Shown one piece after another: positions 7,956 through 19,915 of a stretch of 36,181 bases of DNA. Made by a program: the position numbers and the translations under genes. This DNA is from Symbiobacterium thermophilum (lineage in GTDB: Bacteria > Bacillota > Sulfobacillia > UBA995), in NCBI GenBank assembly GCA_020725145.1, contig DYFO01000021.1, forward strand, positions 1 to 36,181. Direction: 5' to 3'. The notes under the pieces are model-generated. The model was not told the DNA's origin. It saw only the letters and a program-made list of their open reading frames with translations, and searched no databases. Every line of letters starts with the position of its first letter. Position 1 is the stretch's first letter.

Positions 7956-8515
7956 GAGACCTCCTCAGGCTGCCGCTGGTGCTGGCCTTGATCTGCGCGG
8001 TGGCCGCCGGCACCCTCACCTGGGTGCGCGATCTGACCGGCGCCGCCATCGAAGCCCGAGCGGCCGAGGCCCTGGCCGCCGCCCTGCGGGTGGCCCTGCC
8101 CGAGGCATCCCAGTTCAACGACCGGAGCGCAGAGCTGCCCGCGCTCGGCGACGCCTTCCGCAACGTGCACGAAGCCTACGAGGGAGTGCACGACGGCCGT
8201 ACGGTGGGCATGGTCTTCGCGGTCGCCGGCCCGGGCTATGGGGGTAATGTCGAGGTGCTGGTGGGCATCGACGTCTCCGGCCGCATCGCCGCGCTGAAGG
8301 TGCTGTCCGCGGCGGGTGAGACCGCGGGACTGGGCACGAAGATCACCGAACCCTGGTTCCAGGAGCAGTTCGCCGGCAAGGGTGAAAAACCCCTTGAGTT
8401 CGGCACGGGCCCCGGACAGCTGCAGGTGATCACCGGGGCGACGATCTCCGCCCGATCCGTGCTGGCTTCCGCCAACCTCGCCCTGCAGGCTTTCAAGGAA
8501 CTCCAAGAACGCTGA
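7952..8515 (+). CDS. rnfG: Rnf electron transport complex subunit G
   Basis: 187 residues. One N-terminal membrane anchor (about 6-24) is followed by an extracytoplasmic FMN-binding domain. The FMN attachment motif T161-G-A-T164 near the C-terminus (ITGATISARSV) is the hallmark of RnfG/NqrC flavoproteins; T164 is the predicted site. GYGGNVEVLVGID and ETAGLGTKI are the other conserved stretches. The ATG overlaps the rnfD stop codon (ATGA), so translation is coupled. Covalent flavinylation would need an ApbE flavin transferase, and none is encoded in this window. Confidence 0.95.
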   Translation: MRDLLRLPLVLALICAVAAGTLTWVRDLTGAAIEARAAEALAAALRVALPEASQFNDRSAELPALGDAFRNVHEAYEGVHDGRTVGMVFAVAGPGYGGNVEVLVGIDVSGRIAALKVLSAAGETAGLGTKITEPWFQEQFAGKGEKPLEFGTGPGQLQVITGATISARSVLASANLALQAFKELQER

Positions 8516-8530
8516 AGGGGGGTGCCCGGC

Positions 8531-9175
8531 TTGCGAGGACTCTGGGCTGACTTCAAAAACGGCCTGGTCGCCGAGAATCCCGTGCTGCGCCTGGTCCTCG
8601 GCATGTGCCCCGCCCTGGCGGTGAGCACCGCGCTGATGAACGGCTTTTGGATGGGCGTCGCGGTGATCTTCGTGCTGACCGGCTCCAACCTGCTCATCTC
8701 GCTCATCCGGGGGTTCATCCCCTCCCGGGTGAGGATCCCGTGCTTCATCGTGGTCATCGCCACCTTCGTGACGGCGGTCGACCTGACCATGAACGCTTTC
8801 TTGCCGGAGATGCACCACATCCTGGGCATTTTCGTGCCGCTGATCGTGGTCAACTGCATCATCCTGGCCCGGGCCGAGGCCTTCGCCTCGCGCCGTCCCG
8901 TGCTCAACGCGGTGGCCGACGGGCTGGGCATGGGCCTGGGATTCACGCTGGCACTGATGGTGGTCAGCGCGGTGCGTGAGATCCTGGGAACCGGCAACCT
9001 GGTGATAAACGGCGTGGCCTTGTTCGGCAAGGGTCTGCCTTTCGACCCGGCAAAGGTGATGGTGCTGCCGCCGGGCGCCTTCATCACCCTGGGACTGGCG
9101 GTCGCCGCGCTCAACTACCTGACCCGCAAGCCGTCGGCCCGGCGACTCGGGTCGCGCGAGGAGGTGAGGGCGTGA
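8531..9175 (+). CDS. rnfE: Rnf electron transport complex subunit E
   Basis: 214 residues with about six membrane helices. RnfE and its paralogue RnfA form the antiparallel membrane core of the complex and share an intramembrane iron-sulfur cluster. The two half-motifs are visible: LVLGMCPALAVS near the N-terminus and VPLIVVNCIILARAEAFA in the middle. TTG at 8531 is preferred because GGGGGG (about 8516-8522) then has normal spacing; GTG at 8522 in the same frame is an alternative that overlaps this site. The stop overlaps the rnfA start (GTGA). Confidence 0.94.
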   Translation: MRGLWADFKNGLVAENPVLRLVLGMCPALAVSTALMNGFWMGVAVIFVLTGSNLLISLIRGFIPSRVRIPCFIVVIATFVTAVDLTMNAFLPEMHHILGIFVPLIVVNCIILARAEAFASRRPVLNAVADGLGMGLGFTLALMVVSAVREILGTGNLVINGVALFGKGLPFDPAKVMVLPPGAFITLGLAVAALNYLTRKPSARRLGSREEVRA

Positions 9176-9759
9176 GCTTCGTCGCCATCATCATCGGCAG
9201 CGTGCTGGTGAACAACTTCGTCTTCATGCGCTTTTTGGGCATCTGCCCCTTCCTCGGCGTCTCCCGCCAGCTGTCCACCGCCACCGGCATGGGCATGGCG
9301 GTGGTCTTCGTGATGACCCTGGCATCGGCCATCACCTGGGTGTTCCACCACCTCTTGCTGGTACCGTTCGGCCTGGAGTACTTGCAGACGGTGGTCTTCA
9401 TACTGGTCATCGCGTCGCTGGTGCAGTTCGTGGAGATGGTCATTCAGAAGATCAGCCCTCCTCTGTACCAGGCCCTGGGCATCTACCTTCCCATCATCAC
9501 CACCAACTGCGCCATCCTGGGAGTGGCGCTGATCAACGTTCGCCAGCACTATGCTTTCCTCGAGAGCGTGGTCAACGGCCTGGCGGCAGGCATCGGCTTC
9601 ACGCTGGCCATCGTGCTCTTCGCCGGCGTTCGCGAGCGTCTCGAATTCGCCGACGTGCCGCCGGCGATGAAAGGAGTCCCCATCGCCCTGGTGTCCGCCG
9701 GGCTGATGTCGGTGGCCTTCTTCGGCTTCCAGAACCTGTTCCGCGCGCTTTTGCCGTGA
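9172..9759 (+). CDS. rnfA: Rnf electron transport complex subunit A
   Basis: 195 residues with about six membrane helices. It contains VLVNNFVFMRFLGICPFLGV and YLPIITTNCAILGVAL, the two cysteine-bearing half-motifs that, with those of RnfE, hold the membrane-embedded cluster. This is the member of the pair with the highly conserved N-terminus. The GTG start overlaps the rnfE stop by four bases. No departure from the family is visible. Confidence 0.96.
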   Translation: MSFVAIIIGSVLVNNFVFMRFLGICPFLGVSRQLSTATGMGMAVVFVMTLASAITWVFHHLLLVPFGLEYLQTVVFILVIASLVQFVEMVIQKISPPLYQALGIYLPIITTNCAILGVALINVRQHYAFLESVVNGLAAGIGFTLAIVLFAGVRERLEFADVPPAMKGVPIALVSAGLMSVAFFGFQNLFRALLP

Positions 9760-9775
9760 GGGAGGGAGGACGACC

Positions 9776-10591
9776 GTGCTGCAAGCAGTGGTGAGCCTGC
9801 TGGTGATCGGGGCCGCCTTCGGCTCCCTCCTGGCGGTGGCCTCGCGCAAGTTCGCGGTGGCCGTGGACCCGCGGGTCGAGACCATCCAGTCCTCGCTGCC
9901 CGGCGCCAACTGCGGCGCCTGCGGCTACCCGGGCTGTTCGGGCTTCGCCGAGGCGGTTGCCGCCGGCGAAGCCCCGGCCGACGGCTGTCCGGTAGGGGGG
10001 ACCGAAGTGGCCCGCCGCATCGCCTCGATCATGGGCGTGGAAGTGGCCGAGCGCGAGCCGGAGGTGGCCCGCGTGCTATGCGGAGGCGGCGACCGCGAGG
10101 CAACCGTACACTACCGTTACTCGGGCATCGAGGACTGCCGTGCCGCGGCCCTCACCCCGGGCGGAGGCCCCAAAGCCTGCTCGTACGGCTGCCTGGGCAT
10201 GGGCACCTGCGTGCGCGCGTGCCCCTTCGACGCCATGTACATGGATCGCAACCGTCTTCCCCGCGTGATCGAAAAACGCTGCACCGGCTGTGGCAACTGC
10301 GTGCGCGCCTGTCCGCGGAAGCTGATCGTGCTTGCCCCCGTCTCCAAGCGGGTACACATCCTGTGCAACTCCCGCGACCGTGGTCCGGTGGTGCGCAAGG
10401 TCTGCACCGTGGGCTGTATCGCCTGCCGGTTGTGCGTCAAGGAGTGCCCGCGCCAGACCATCGCCTTCGAGGAAAACCTCGCCCGCATCCAGTACTCAGG
10501 CTGCGACAGCTGCGAGGCATGCGTGGCCAAGTGCCCCACCAAGTGCATTGTGGTCTTCGGGCAAGCCGCGAAGGCAACGCGGGAAGCCTGA
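9776..10591 (+). CDS. rnfB: Rnf electron transport complex subunit B (multi-cluster ferredoxin)
   Basis: 271 residues. RnfB accepts electrons from reduced ferredoxin. An N-terminal membrane anchor (about 3-22) is followed by the four-cysteine Fes domain (C46, C49, C54, C71 in GANCGACGYPGC). The C-terminal part has several ferredoxin-like motifs: C135/C139/C145/C149, C169-x2-C172-x2-C175-x3-C179, C210/C214/C217/C220/C224 and C243-x2-C246-x2-C249-x3-C253. At least five [4Fe-4S] clusters are implied, more than in proteobacterial RnfB and in keeping with anaerobic Bacillota. The GTG start at 9776 follows GGAGGGAGGA. It is the last gene of the operon and a strong terminator follows. Confidence 0.95.
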   Translation: MLQAVVSLLVIGAAFGSLLAVASRKFAVAVDPRVETIQSSLPGANCGACGYPGCSGFAEAVAAGEAPADGCPVGGTEVARRIASIMGVEVAEREPEVARVLCGGGDREATVHYRYSGIEDCRAAALTPGGGPKACSYGCLGMGTCVRACPFDAMYMDRNRLPRVIEKRCTGCGNCVRACPRKLIVLAPVSKRVHILCNSRDRGPVVRKVCTVGCIACRLCVKECPRQTIAFEENLARIQYSGCDSCEACVAKCPTKCIVVFGQAAKATREA

Positions 10592-10603
10592 CGCGCTTGC
10601 CCG

Positions 10604-10633
10604 GAGCCGTCCTTCGGGACGGCTCTTTCATTT
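10604..10633 (+). terminator. Intrinsic terminator of the rnf operon
   Basis: A perfect nine-pair stem, GAGCCGTCC (10604-10612) with GGACGGCTC (10617-10625), encloses a stable TTCG tetraloop and is followed by TTTCATTTCTT. It lies 12 bases after the rnfB stop codon. Confidence 0.92.
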
Positions 10634-10922
10634 CTTCGGCAGGGTGGCAGCCGCGCGCTTTGACGATGGCAGGATTGGCCTTGCCTTCTCGCGAACCGTC
10701 CCCGCGCCAGGCGGTAGCGGGAGATCTCGATGTGGCGACCCGGGCGCAGTGGGTCTTCATCTTCTCGCCCTGTCCATCATGATCGCCCGGACATGCCCCG
10801 AACGCCTGGCCGTGTTGGACTGGGCCTGGCCGTCGGCCCTGCTTGCCGCCGGGCTGGTTGTCATGTACCTGGCGATAAGCGACCGGCGGCCGAAGACCTC
10901 AGACCGAAAGGGAGAGAGTGGC
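10634..10922. other. Gene-free stretch upstream of the Gmad2 lipoprotein gene
   Basis: No gene, promoter or known RNA element was recognised. The frame of the lipoprotein gene stays open leftward. It includes an ATG at about 10790 that would add a membrane-like segment, but this has no ribosome binding site. The promoter of the lipoprotein gene is presumably here but does not stand out. Confidence 0.4.
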
Positions 10923-11726
10923 TTGCGGAAATGGTTCACGATGCGCGAGCTGGCCGCTGTCCTGCTGGTGCTCGCTCTGACCGGCTGCCGGCCGACCGCG
11001 GCCGACGGTGAGCTCGAGGAGCTACGGGCGAGGATAGGGGAGCTTGAGGCCCAGCTACGGCGAGTGGAGGGAACGAGGCTGCCGGTGGATTATGAACTCT
11101 ACGAGGATCTCCCCGGTGACGTAAGGAGCTGGGTGGACCTTTTCACCTCCGCACGGGTGGGCGCCCATCGGCGGTTCGGCGACCGTGTCTACCTGGTCGC
11201 CTCGTGGCCGGGAGTGGCCTTGTCGCTTTCCCGCGTGGAGGTGCGCACCGACGAGGTCGCGGTGGTCGCCTGGGCGGGACCGGCTTTCCCCGGACGCCGG
11301 CCGTTCGCGGTGGGCTCGGTGGCCGCGAGCGACTGGCCGTCGGATCGTGAGGTCAACTTCCGCCTGGAGGGGTCGCTCCTCGGCTTTGGCAACCGCCTGG
11401 GACTGCCGGAGGTCCCCTTGCCCTCCGGAGCGCGCATCGCCCTGGTCACGCCTTCTCCCGGGCAGGTGGTCTCAAGCCCCCTGCGGGTGGCCGGCTTCGC
11501 CACCCTGTTCGAAGCCTGGGTGGCCATCCGGCTCCTCGACGCGGAGGGAAGGGAACTCGCAGCCGGGGGAGCGCACGCCGGCTTTTACAACTGGGACAGC
11601 TTCCAGACCTCGCTGGAGTTTGACGCCCCTCCCGGTACCGAACTCGTGCTGGTACTGGAAGAGACGGCAACCGAAGGGGACGCCCCGCCACACGGAATTC
11701 GCATTCCTCTGAAGGCCGGGAAGTAA
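10923..11726 (+). CDS. Predicted lipoprotein with coiled coil and Gmad2-like domain
   Basis: 267 residues. Residues 1-22 form a lipoprotein signal peptide (positively charged start, hydrophobic core, LTGC with C22 as lipidated cysteine). A short charged coiled coil follows (28-49), then a middle domain of unknown identity (55-165), loosely reminiscent of PrcB-type folds. A C-terminal immunoglobulin-like domain (about 172-263) matches the Gmad2 pattern: P-x-P-G-x-x-V-x-S-P-L-x-V-x-G, LLDAEGREL, then a D-A-P-P-G-T-x-L-V-L-x-E-E strand. Gmad2 domains are linked to spore germination and cell-surface proteins in Bacillota. The TTG start at 10923 is chosen because GGGAGAG lies six bases upstream; ATG at 10941 is possible. 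The gene ends two bases from a convergent gene. Its role is unknown. Confidence 0.7.
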   Translation: MRKWFTMRELAAVLLVLALTGCRPTAADGELEELRARIGELEAQLRRVEGTRLPVDYELYEDLPGDVRSWVDLFTSARVGAHRRFGDRVYLVASWPGVALSLSRVEVRTDEVAVVAWAGPAFPGRRPFAVGSVAASDWPSDREVNFRLEGSLLGFGNRLGLPEVPLPSGARIALVTPSPGQVVSSPLRVAGFATLFEAWVAIRLLDAEGRELAAGGAHAGFYNWDSFQTSLEFDAPPGTELVLVLEETATEGDAPPHGIRIPLKAGK

Positions 11727-11728
11727 TC

Positions 11729-12745
11729 TTAGCGATCTAGCTGTTGCAGGCGCCGGGTCACGGCGTCGCGCAGCTCGCCTTCCGGGGCGAGCGCGAGGAA
11801 GCGGCGGTAGGAAGCGGTGGCCGCCTTGGTGTGGCCCAACCAGTCTTCGGCCACCGCCCGGTTGAACCAGGCCAGCGCGTCCTCGGAGTCGATGGCCAGC
11901 ACCCGCTGGAAGCAGGCCAGGGCTTCTTGCCACCGGTTCAGACGGACCAGTGAGCAGCCCATCCGCTGCCAGGCTTCCGCGTTGTCAGGGTACTCCCTCA
12001 GCACCTGCGCGCACGAGGCGACCACTTCCCCGTGGCGCTCCAGCCGGTCCAGGGCGGCGGCGCGGGCCAGCCAGACGATGGCGGCCTCGGGTTCGAGCTC
12101 GGCGGCGTGGTCATAGCAGTCCAGGGCCTGTTCGGGGTCACCGCGCTTCATCCACGCATTACCCCAGGCCATCCACACCGTGGCCGCCCCCGGGTCAAGG
12201 GCCAGCGCCTGTTCCCAGCAGCTCTCCGCCTCCTCGTACCTGCCCTGATGGGCCAGCACCTCCCCCCTCGCCCGCCAGGCGTCCACGAAGCTTCCGTCAC
12301 GGCGGAGGGCCTCCTCGAACCAGCCCAGCGCCTCGCGCTCACGCGACTGCGCCACCAGCAGCATTCCCTTGAGGTGGGGACCGTGCGCCCCGTCGGGTTC
12401 GACCGCCGACAGACGCTCGGCACAGGCCATGGCCTCTTCCAGACGACCCTGCGCGGCCAGCGCGAATGCCTTGCCCCGCCAGCTCAAGGGGCAGTTGGGG
12501 GAAATGGCCAGGGCGCGATCCACGCTTTCAAGCGCCTCCTGGAAGCGGCGCAACTCGAACAGGCAGGCGCTGCGGCGCGTCCAGGCCGCGGCATCCTCCG
12601 GAGACAGGGTGGTCGCATGCGTGTAGCAGACGACGGCCGGACCGAACCTTCCTTCGCCGAAGAACGCGTCGCCGCGACGCTTCCAGGCCTCGGCCGACCT
12701 CGGCGTTCGCCGCAGGCGGAACCTGGCCCCCCGTCGCAACCTCAT
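11729..12745 (-). CDS. TPR-repeat protein, last gene of the V-ATPase transcript
   Basis: 338 residues, almost entirely tetratricopeptide repeats. About nine 34-residue units are visible from residue 15, for example AWKRRGDAFFGEGRFGPAVV, AWTRRSACLFELRRFQEALE and AWQRMGCSLVRLNRWQEALA, each ending in a variant of A-L-x-x-x-P. TPRs are protein-binding scaffolds; no enzymatic domain or signal peptide is seen, so it is probably cytoplasmic. The start is ATG at 12745, overlapping the stop of the zinc-ribbon gene (ATGA) after GGGAGGG; a longer frame from 12823 lacks support. The coupling ties this protein to the zinc-ribbon membrane protein and, through it, to the V-ATPase subunits. An assembly or regulatory role is only inferred. 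Confidence 0.85.
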   Translation of the reverse strand: MRLRRGARFRLRRTPRSAEAWKRRGDAFFGEGRFGPAVVCYTHATTLSPEDAAAWTRRSACLFELRRFQEALESVDRALAISPNCPLSWRGKAFALAAQGRLEEAMACAERLSAVEPDGAHGPHLKGMLLVAQSREREALGWFEEALRRDGSFVDAWRARGEVLAHQGRYEEAESCWEQALALDPGAATVWMAWGNAWMKRGDPEQALDCYDHAAELEPEAAIVWLARAAALDRLERHGEVVASCAQVLREYPDNAEAWQRMGCSLVRLNRWQEALACFQRVLAIDSEDALAWFNRAVAEDWLGHTKAATASYRRFLALAPEGELRDAVTRRLQQLDR

Positions 12746-13704
12746 CCCTCCCGTCGGCGCCCGCAGGCGGGGCAGAACGGCAGGTGCAACGGCCGCCACC
12801 GACCGCACGCGGGGCAGTCGCAACCCACCGCCTCGCCGCAGGCAGGGCAGTAGGCCTGGGCCGGCCCGAGCTCATACCCGCAACCGACGCACCTGCCCCG
12901 GCGGGCCCGTGCCTGCCGCAGCCGGTCGGGGTGGAAGATGTAACGCTTCAGGGTGACGATGCCACCGGCGGTGATCGCCGACCCGAGGACGGCAATCAAA
13001 AGCTGCGCCGTGCGACGGAATAGCTCCACGAGGTAGCTGCCGACCAAAAAGAGCGTCTGCAGGATGGCGAAGGCCACCAGGGCGGTGCCGATCAGCAGAA
13101 GCTGACTGCGACGACGCCTGAGGCCCTGCCAGGCCCATACCGAGGCGGCCAGCACCGGCAACGCGTAGGCCAGCCGCAGCAGGAAGGTCTGCAGCTGGTA
13201 GCGACGTAATGCTTCATGATACCTTTCGTGGACCTCCGCGTACAGCTGCTCGAGCCGTCGATCGGGCCCCTGCAGCGCGGCTTGCCGGAGATCGCGGTCT
13301 CGTCTCGCCGCCTCCAGGCTCGCCGTCGCCGCCTCGTATTGCCGCAAGGCCTCACGATAGGCCGCCTCCCGCTCCGGGCTGAGCTGGCCGGCGTCAAGCG
13401 CGGTCCGCCACTCCTCGCGGCGGAACTCGTATTCCAGCCGCGCGCCCTGCCATGTGATCTCAGCTTTCCGGTAGCCCTCCTCGGCCGCCCATAGCTCCGC
13501 GCGCAGCTGCTCCGCCTCGCGCTGCAGCGCGTCGGGGATCAGTTCCGCCTGTATCGCCGCGTAATCCGGACGCGGCGGGACCCGGCCCAGCGCATCCAGC
13601 ACCCAAAGCCCGCCCACCAGAAGGAACAGGACGAGTCCCGCGGCCAGCACCTTCTCGACCCGGGTGAACTCGACGGTCTCGTGCTCCTCAGGCGACCACG
13701 CCAC
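12742..13704 (-). CDS. Membrane protein with long coiled coil and C-terminal double zinc ribbon
   Basis: 320 residues of unknown function. One membrane helix (about 17-38) is followed by a long charged coiled coil (about 50-168). Three more hydrophobic segments lie within about 172-258. The tail carries four cysteine pairs, C-V-G-C, C-P-A-C, C-D-C-P-A-C and C-P-A-C, the pattern of a double zinc ribbon. With an even number of helices both ends face the same side, so the coiled coil would be outside if the ribbons are cytoplasmic. GTG at 13704 follows GGGAGGC. The gene begins 14 bases after atpD and overlaps the TPR gene, so it is co-transcribed with the V-ATPase. It could be an accessory or assembly factor for that enzyme, but nothing in the sequence proves it. 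Confidence 0.7.
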   Translation of the reverse strand: MAWSPEEHETVEFTRVEKVLAAGLVLFLLVGGLWVLDALGRVPPRPDYAAIQAELIPDALQREAEQLRAELWAAEEGYRKAEITWQGARLEYEFRREEWRTALDAGQLSPEREAAYREALRQYEAATASLEAARRDRDLRQAALQGPDRRLEQLYAEVHERYHEALRRYQLQTFLLRLAYALPVLAASVWAWQGLRRRRSQLLLIGTALVAFAILQTLFLVGSYLVELFRRTAQLLIAVLGSAITAGGIVTLKRYIFHPDRLRQARARRGRCVGCGYELGPAQAYCPACGEAVGCDCPACGRWRPLHLPFCPACGRRREG

Positions 13705-13718
13705 GCGTTTATGCCTCC

Positions 13719-14339
13719 CTACCTGGCCCGCACGATGTCCTTGATCTTCATGAGCCGGCTGGCGTTGGACCGCTCCATCTCGCTGAGCTTCATGGCGATG
13801 TCGCGCACCGCCGCTTCCAGCTGCGGGATGAGCACGTACTCCAGGGCGTTGACCCGACGGCGGGTTTTCTCGATCTCCTCCGCCAAAAGCTCCACCGCCC
13901 GCTCGGCCTCCGCCAGTCCGACCAGCGAGCCCAAAGCGGTGTGGACCTCGCGGATGGCCGTGTCGAGTTCCGCCACGGTCTGGCCCAGCCCGTAGGGATG
14001 GGGATTGCCCCGCACCTCCACCCGCAGGCGCGGGATGGGCACGCTCATCACGTTCGCAAGCTCCGCCGCCACCTCGAGCCGGGCCTCCGGCACCGCCACA
14101 AAGGCGTCCAGCGACCCCGGCGTCATCGACGCGCGCGCAAGCCCCAGCTCGCGGTAGGCCGCCTCCAGCCGCTTCTCAACCTGCTGGCGAAGGCCTCTTG
14201 TCTCCCGCACGCGCGCCAGGAACACCTTCATCAGCTCGTCGCGCTTGTCTTTGAGCAGCTTGTGACCCCGGCGCGCCATCTTGAGCCGGTTCTTGAGCTT
14301 GAGCAGCTCCATGCGGGTCGCGTTGACCCTGGCCAGCAC
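13719..14339 (-). CDS. atpD: V-type ATPase subunit D (central stalk)
   Basis: 206 residues, mostly two long antiparallel helices. The N-terminal signature is NATRMELLKLKNRLKMARRG followed by HKLLKDKRDELM; the C-terminal helix contains INALEYVLIP-like RRVNALEYVLIPQLEA. This is the rotor shaft that turns inside the A3B3 head, equivalent to gamma in F-type enzymes. The GTG start lies just downstream of the atpB stop. Gene order B-D is standard for bacterial V-type operons. Confidence 0.95.
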   Translation of the reverse strand: MLARVNATRMELLKLKNRLKMARRGHKLLKDKRDELMKVFLARVRETRGLRQQVEKRLEAAYRELGLARASMTPGSLDAFVAVPEARLEVAAELANVMSVPIPRLRVEVRGNPHPYGLGQTVAELDTAIREVHTALGSLVGLAEAERAVELLAEEIEKTRRRVNALEYVLIPQLEAAVRDIAMKLSEMERSNASRLMKIKDIVRAR

Positions 14340-14345
14340 CCCCGA

Positions 14346-15737
<1,392 letters not shown>

Positions 15738-15750
15738 CCCTTCTACCCCC

Positions 15751-17507
<1,757 letters not shown>

Positions 17508-17508
<1 letters not shown>

Positions 17509-17834
17509 CAGCCATCCTCACCCTTGAAGAGAATGTCGGCCCCCACCGCCCGTTCCACCATTCGCCGGATGGCCGCCGCGGCGGTCCCCCGGCTGCCGCG
17601 CACTCCCGGCACCAGGCTGATCACCGGCAACGACCTCTGCTTGAGCCGGGCCAGCGTCTCGCCGAGCTCGATGCCCAGATCTTCCTCGAGGAACACCAGG
17701 GCAAAGCCCTCGCCGGCCATCCGCTCCAGGGCGACCTCGGCCTCGGCGGCCGACGCCACCTCGGCCACCTCCAACCCCAGGGGACGGAAGACGGCCGCGA
17801 TGTCGCGGCTGCCCACGAAACCCACCTCAGGCAT
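17508..17834 (-). CDS. atpF: V-type ATPase subunit F
   Basis: 108 residues, a small Rossmann-like protein with the family's start ([20 protein letters not shown]) and mid-region [11 protein letters not shown], ending in a helix followed by [11 protein letters not shown]. It binds the central shaft subunit D and modulates activity. The ATG at 17834 overlaps the end of atpC by eight bases, and the stop overlaps the atpA start. The symbol refers to the V-type series, not to F-type subunit b. Confidence 0.9.
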
Positions 17835-18738
17835 AGGGCTCCCTCAACCTCCCGCGCAAGACCTCCGCGTCCAACCCCAGCGCGACGCCCTGGAAGAGCA
17901 GCCGGAGGTTGCGGGCCTCCACCTCGCGGCCCCAGAGGAAGCCGCTGACCGCCTCAGGCCCCATGGCCACCCTCTTGGCTTGCCGGAAGCGGGCGGTCAG
18001 GGCGTCGTCGACCAGCTTGCCGAGTGAGGGCAGCGCTCCCTCGGCCATCGCCTCCTCGGCGGCGCGGGCCGCCACCTGCTCGCCGGGCGTTCCCGCGTAA
18101 AGCCGCGGCAACTCGCTCCAGGGCTCACCCACCGCCCGCAGGAAAAGCTCGGGATCCTGCGACCCCGGCACCAGCTTGTCGGCAAGGAAAGCGCTCCGCC
18201 TGCCCAGTAGTCGGGCGCGCAAGGTCATCTGCAGGTTGACAAGATCGGCCCACACCTCCACCAGCCGCTCGAGGAAAGCGCTGCCCGACCGGCGCGCCGC
18301 CTCGGCCATCAGCCAAAAGCGCCGGCGTTCGAGCAAGGCGTCCACCAGGTGCGGCGGCTCGCCCCTCGCCCTGCGCTCGCGTATCTCCTCTACCAGTTCC
18401 CCGGGAAGCCCGTCCACGGGCTCGCCGCTGCGGAAACCGGCGGCGGCTGCCGCGAAGCGGCGTCCCAGTTCCACCAGGTCCACCGGCGCCCCATCGGGGC
18501 TCAAGGCCCGCACCTCGCGGTAGCTCGCGGTCACCACGCGGTCGATGGCGGCCGCCGCATCCCCGGCAGCTTCCACCACCTCGCGGTAGTCGGTCTCCCC
18601 CAGCTGCCGTCCGAGCTCGGCCGGGGAGCCGGCCTCGGCCAGCCGGTGGAACTGGGCGGCGGTGAGCATCCGCGCTTCCTTGGCGCGGATGCGCCCGGTA
18701 AGGTGTGCGTACTCGGTATCTTCCACCCGCCAGTCCAC
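17827..18738 (-). CDS. atpC: V-type ATPase subunit C/d (rotor cap)
   Basis: 303 residues, nearly all helical, with the N-terminal signature EDTEYAHLTGRIRAKEARML followed by LTAAQFHRLAEAGSPAEL, and the C-terminal EARNLRLLFQGVALGLD. The subunit links the central stalk to the membrane ring of K subunits. GTG at 18738 overlaps the region of the atpE stop; an in-frame GTG at 18726 has an equally good ribosome binding site (GAGGTGG), so the start is uncertain by four residues. Order E-C-F-A-B is typical. Confidence 0.92.
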   Translation of the reverse strand: MDWRVEDTEYAHLTGRIRAKEARMLTAAQFHRLAEAGSPAELGRQLGETDYREVVEAAGDAAAAIDRVVTASYREVRALSPDGAPVDLVELGRRFAAAAAGFRSGEPVDGLPGELVEEIRERRARGEPPHLVDALLERRRFWLMAEAARRSGSAFLERLVEVWADLVNLQMTLRARLLGRRSAFLADKLVPGSQDPELFLRAVGEPWSELPRLYAGTPGEQVAARAAEEAMAEGALPSLGKLVDDALTARFRQAKRVAMGPEAVSGFLWGREVEARNLRLLFQGVALGLDAEVLRGRLREPYA

Positions 18739-18739
18739 C

Positions 18740-19324
18740 TCAGGCCTTCCCTCCGAAGAGCACGGCCGCCACGCCCGGTTCCAGCTCATCCCGCAGCCGT
18801 TCCAGGGTCACGTCCAGGCTCGCGTTGATCTCCACGGGACCGGCCAGCAGCACAAAGCCCCCGATAAGCGGGCGGGTCTCGGCCGACAGCGAGAGCCGAA
18901 GGCCCCGGCCGGCGGCCTGCTCGGAAAGCCACGTCCCCAGACGCTCGCGGTCGCGGGGGTTGAGCACGAGCTCCTCCCCTCCCCGCGCCACCTCGAGCAA
19001 CACCTCCAGCAGCCGCTCGCGATAGGCGGACTCCGGAAGCTCGCCGAGGACCCGCCTCGCCTCGTCGAACACCTCCTCCACCGCCGCACGCCGCGCCCGC
19101 GCGAGCTCGGCCCGCGCCTTGAGCCGCGCGTCGGTAAGGATCCGCAGGCGGGCCGCCTCGGCCTCCCGCCGGCCCCGCTCCCGAAGGGACTTGCGGATGG
19201 AGACGGCTTCCCGCTCGGCCGCCAGCGCCACCTCTTCGGCCCGCCGGCGGGCCTGTTCCAGGAGGGCGGCCGTTTCCTGGGCCGCGTCCTCCTCCAGCTT
19301 GGCGACGACGCGTTCGACGCTCAC
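18740..19324 (-). CDS. atpE: V-type ATPase subunit E (peripheral stalk)
   Basis: 194 residues. An N-terminal charged, alanine-rich helix (about 1-95) would pair with subunit H/G in the peripheral stalk. The C-terminal globular domain (about 100-190) contains ELVLNPRDRERLGTW, PLIGGFVLLAGPVEINASLD and LRDELEPGVAAVLF, the conserved E-subunit core. GTG at 19324 is chosen because GGGGGAG is just upstream; the frame is open further upstream within atpK, without support. Confidence 0.92.
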   Translation of the reverse strand: MSVERVVAKLEEDAAQETAALLEQARRRAEEVALAAEREAVSIRKSLRERGRREAEAARLRILTDARLKARAELARARRAAVEEVFDEARRVLGELPESAYRERLLEVLLEVARGGEELVLNPRDRERLGTWLSEQAAGRGLRLSLSAETRPLIGGFVLLAGPVEINASLDVTLERLRDELEPGVAAVLFGGKA

Positions 19325-19335
19325 CGGAGCTCCCC

Positions 19336-19902
<567 letters not shown>

Positions 19903-19915
19903 TCAGGTCCGCGGG

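Noticed and set aside
10332-11726. A 464-residue plus-strand open frame overlapping rnfB and running into the lipoprotein gene
   Set aside because: Its first part is an alternative frame inside rnfB and crosses the rnf terminator. Only the part from 10923 has a ribosome binding site, a signal peptide and family features.
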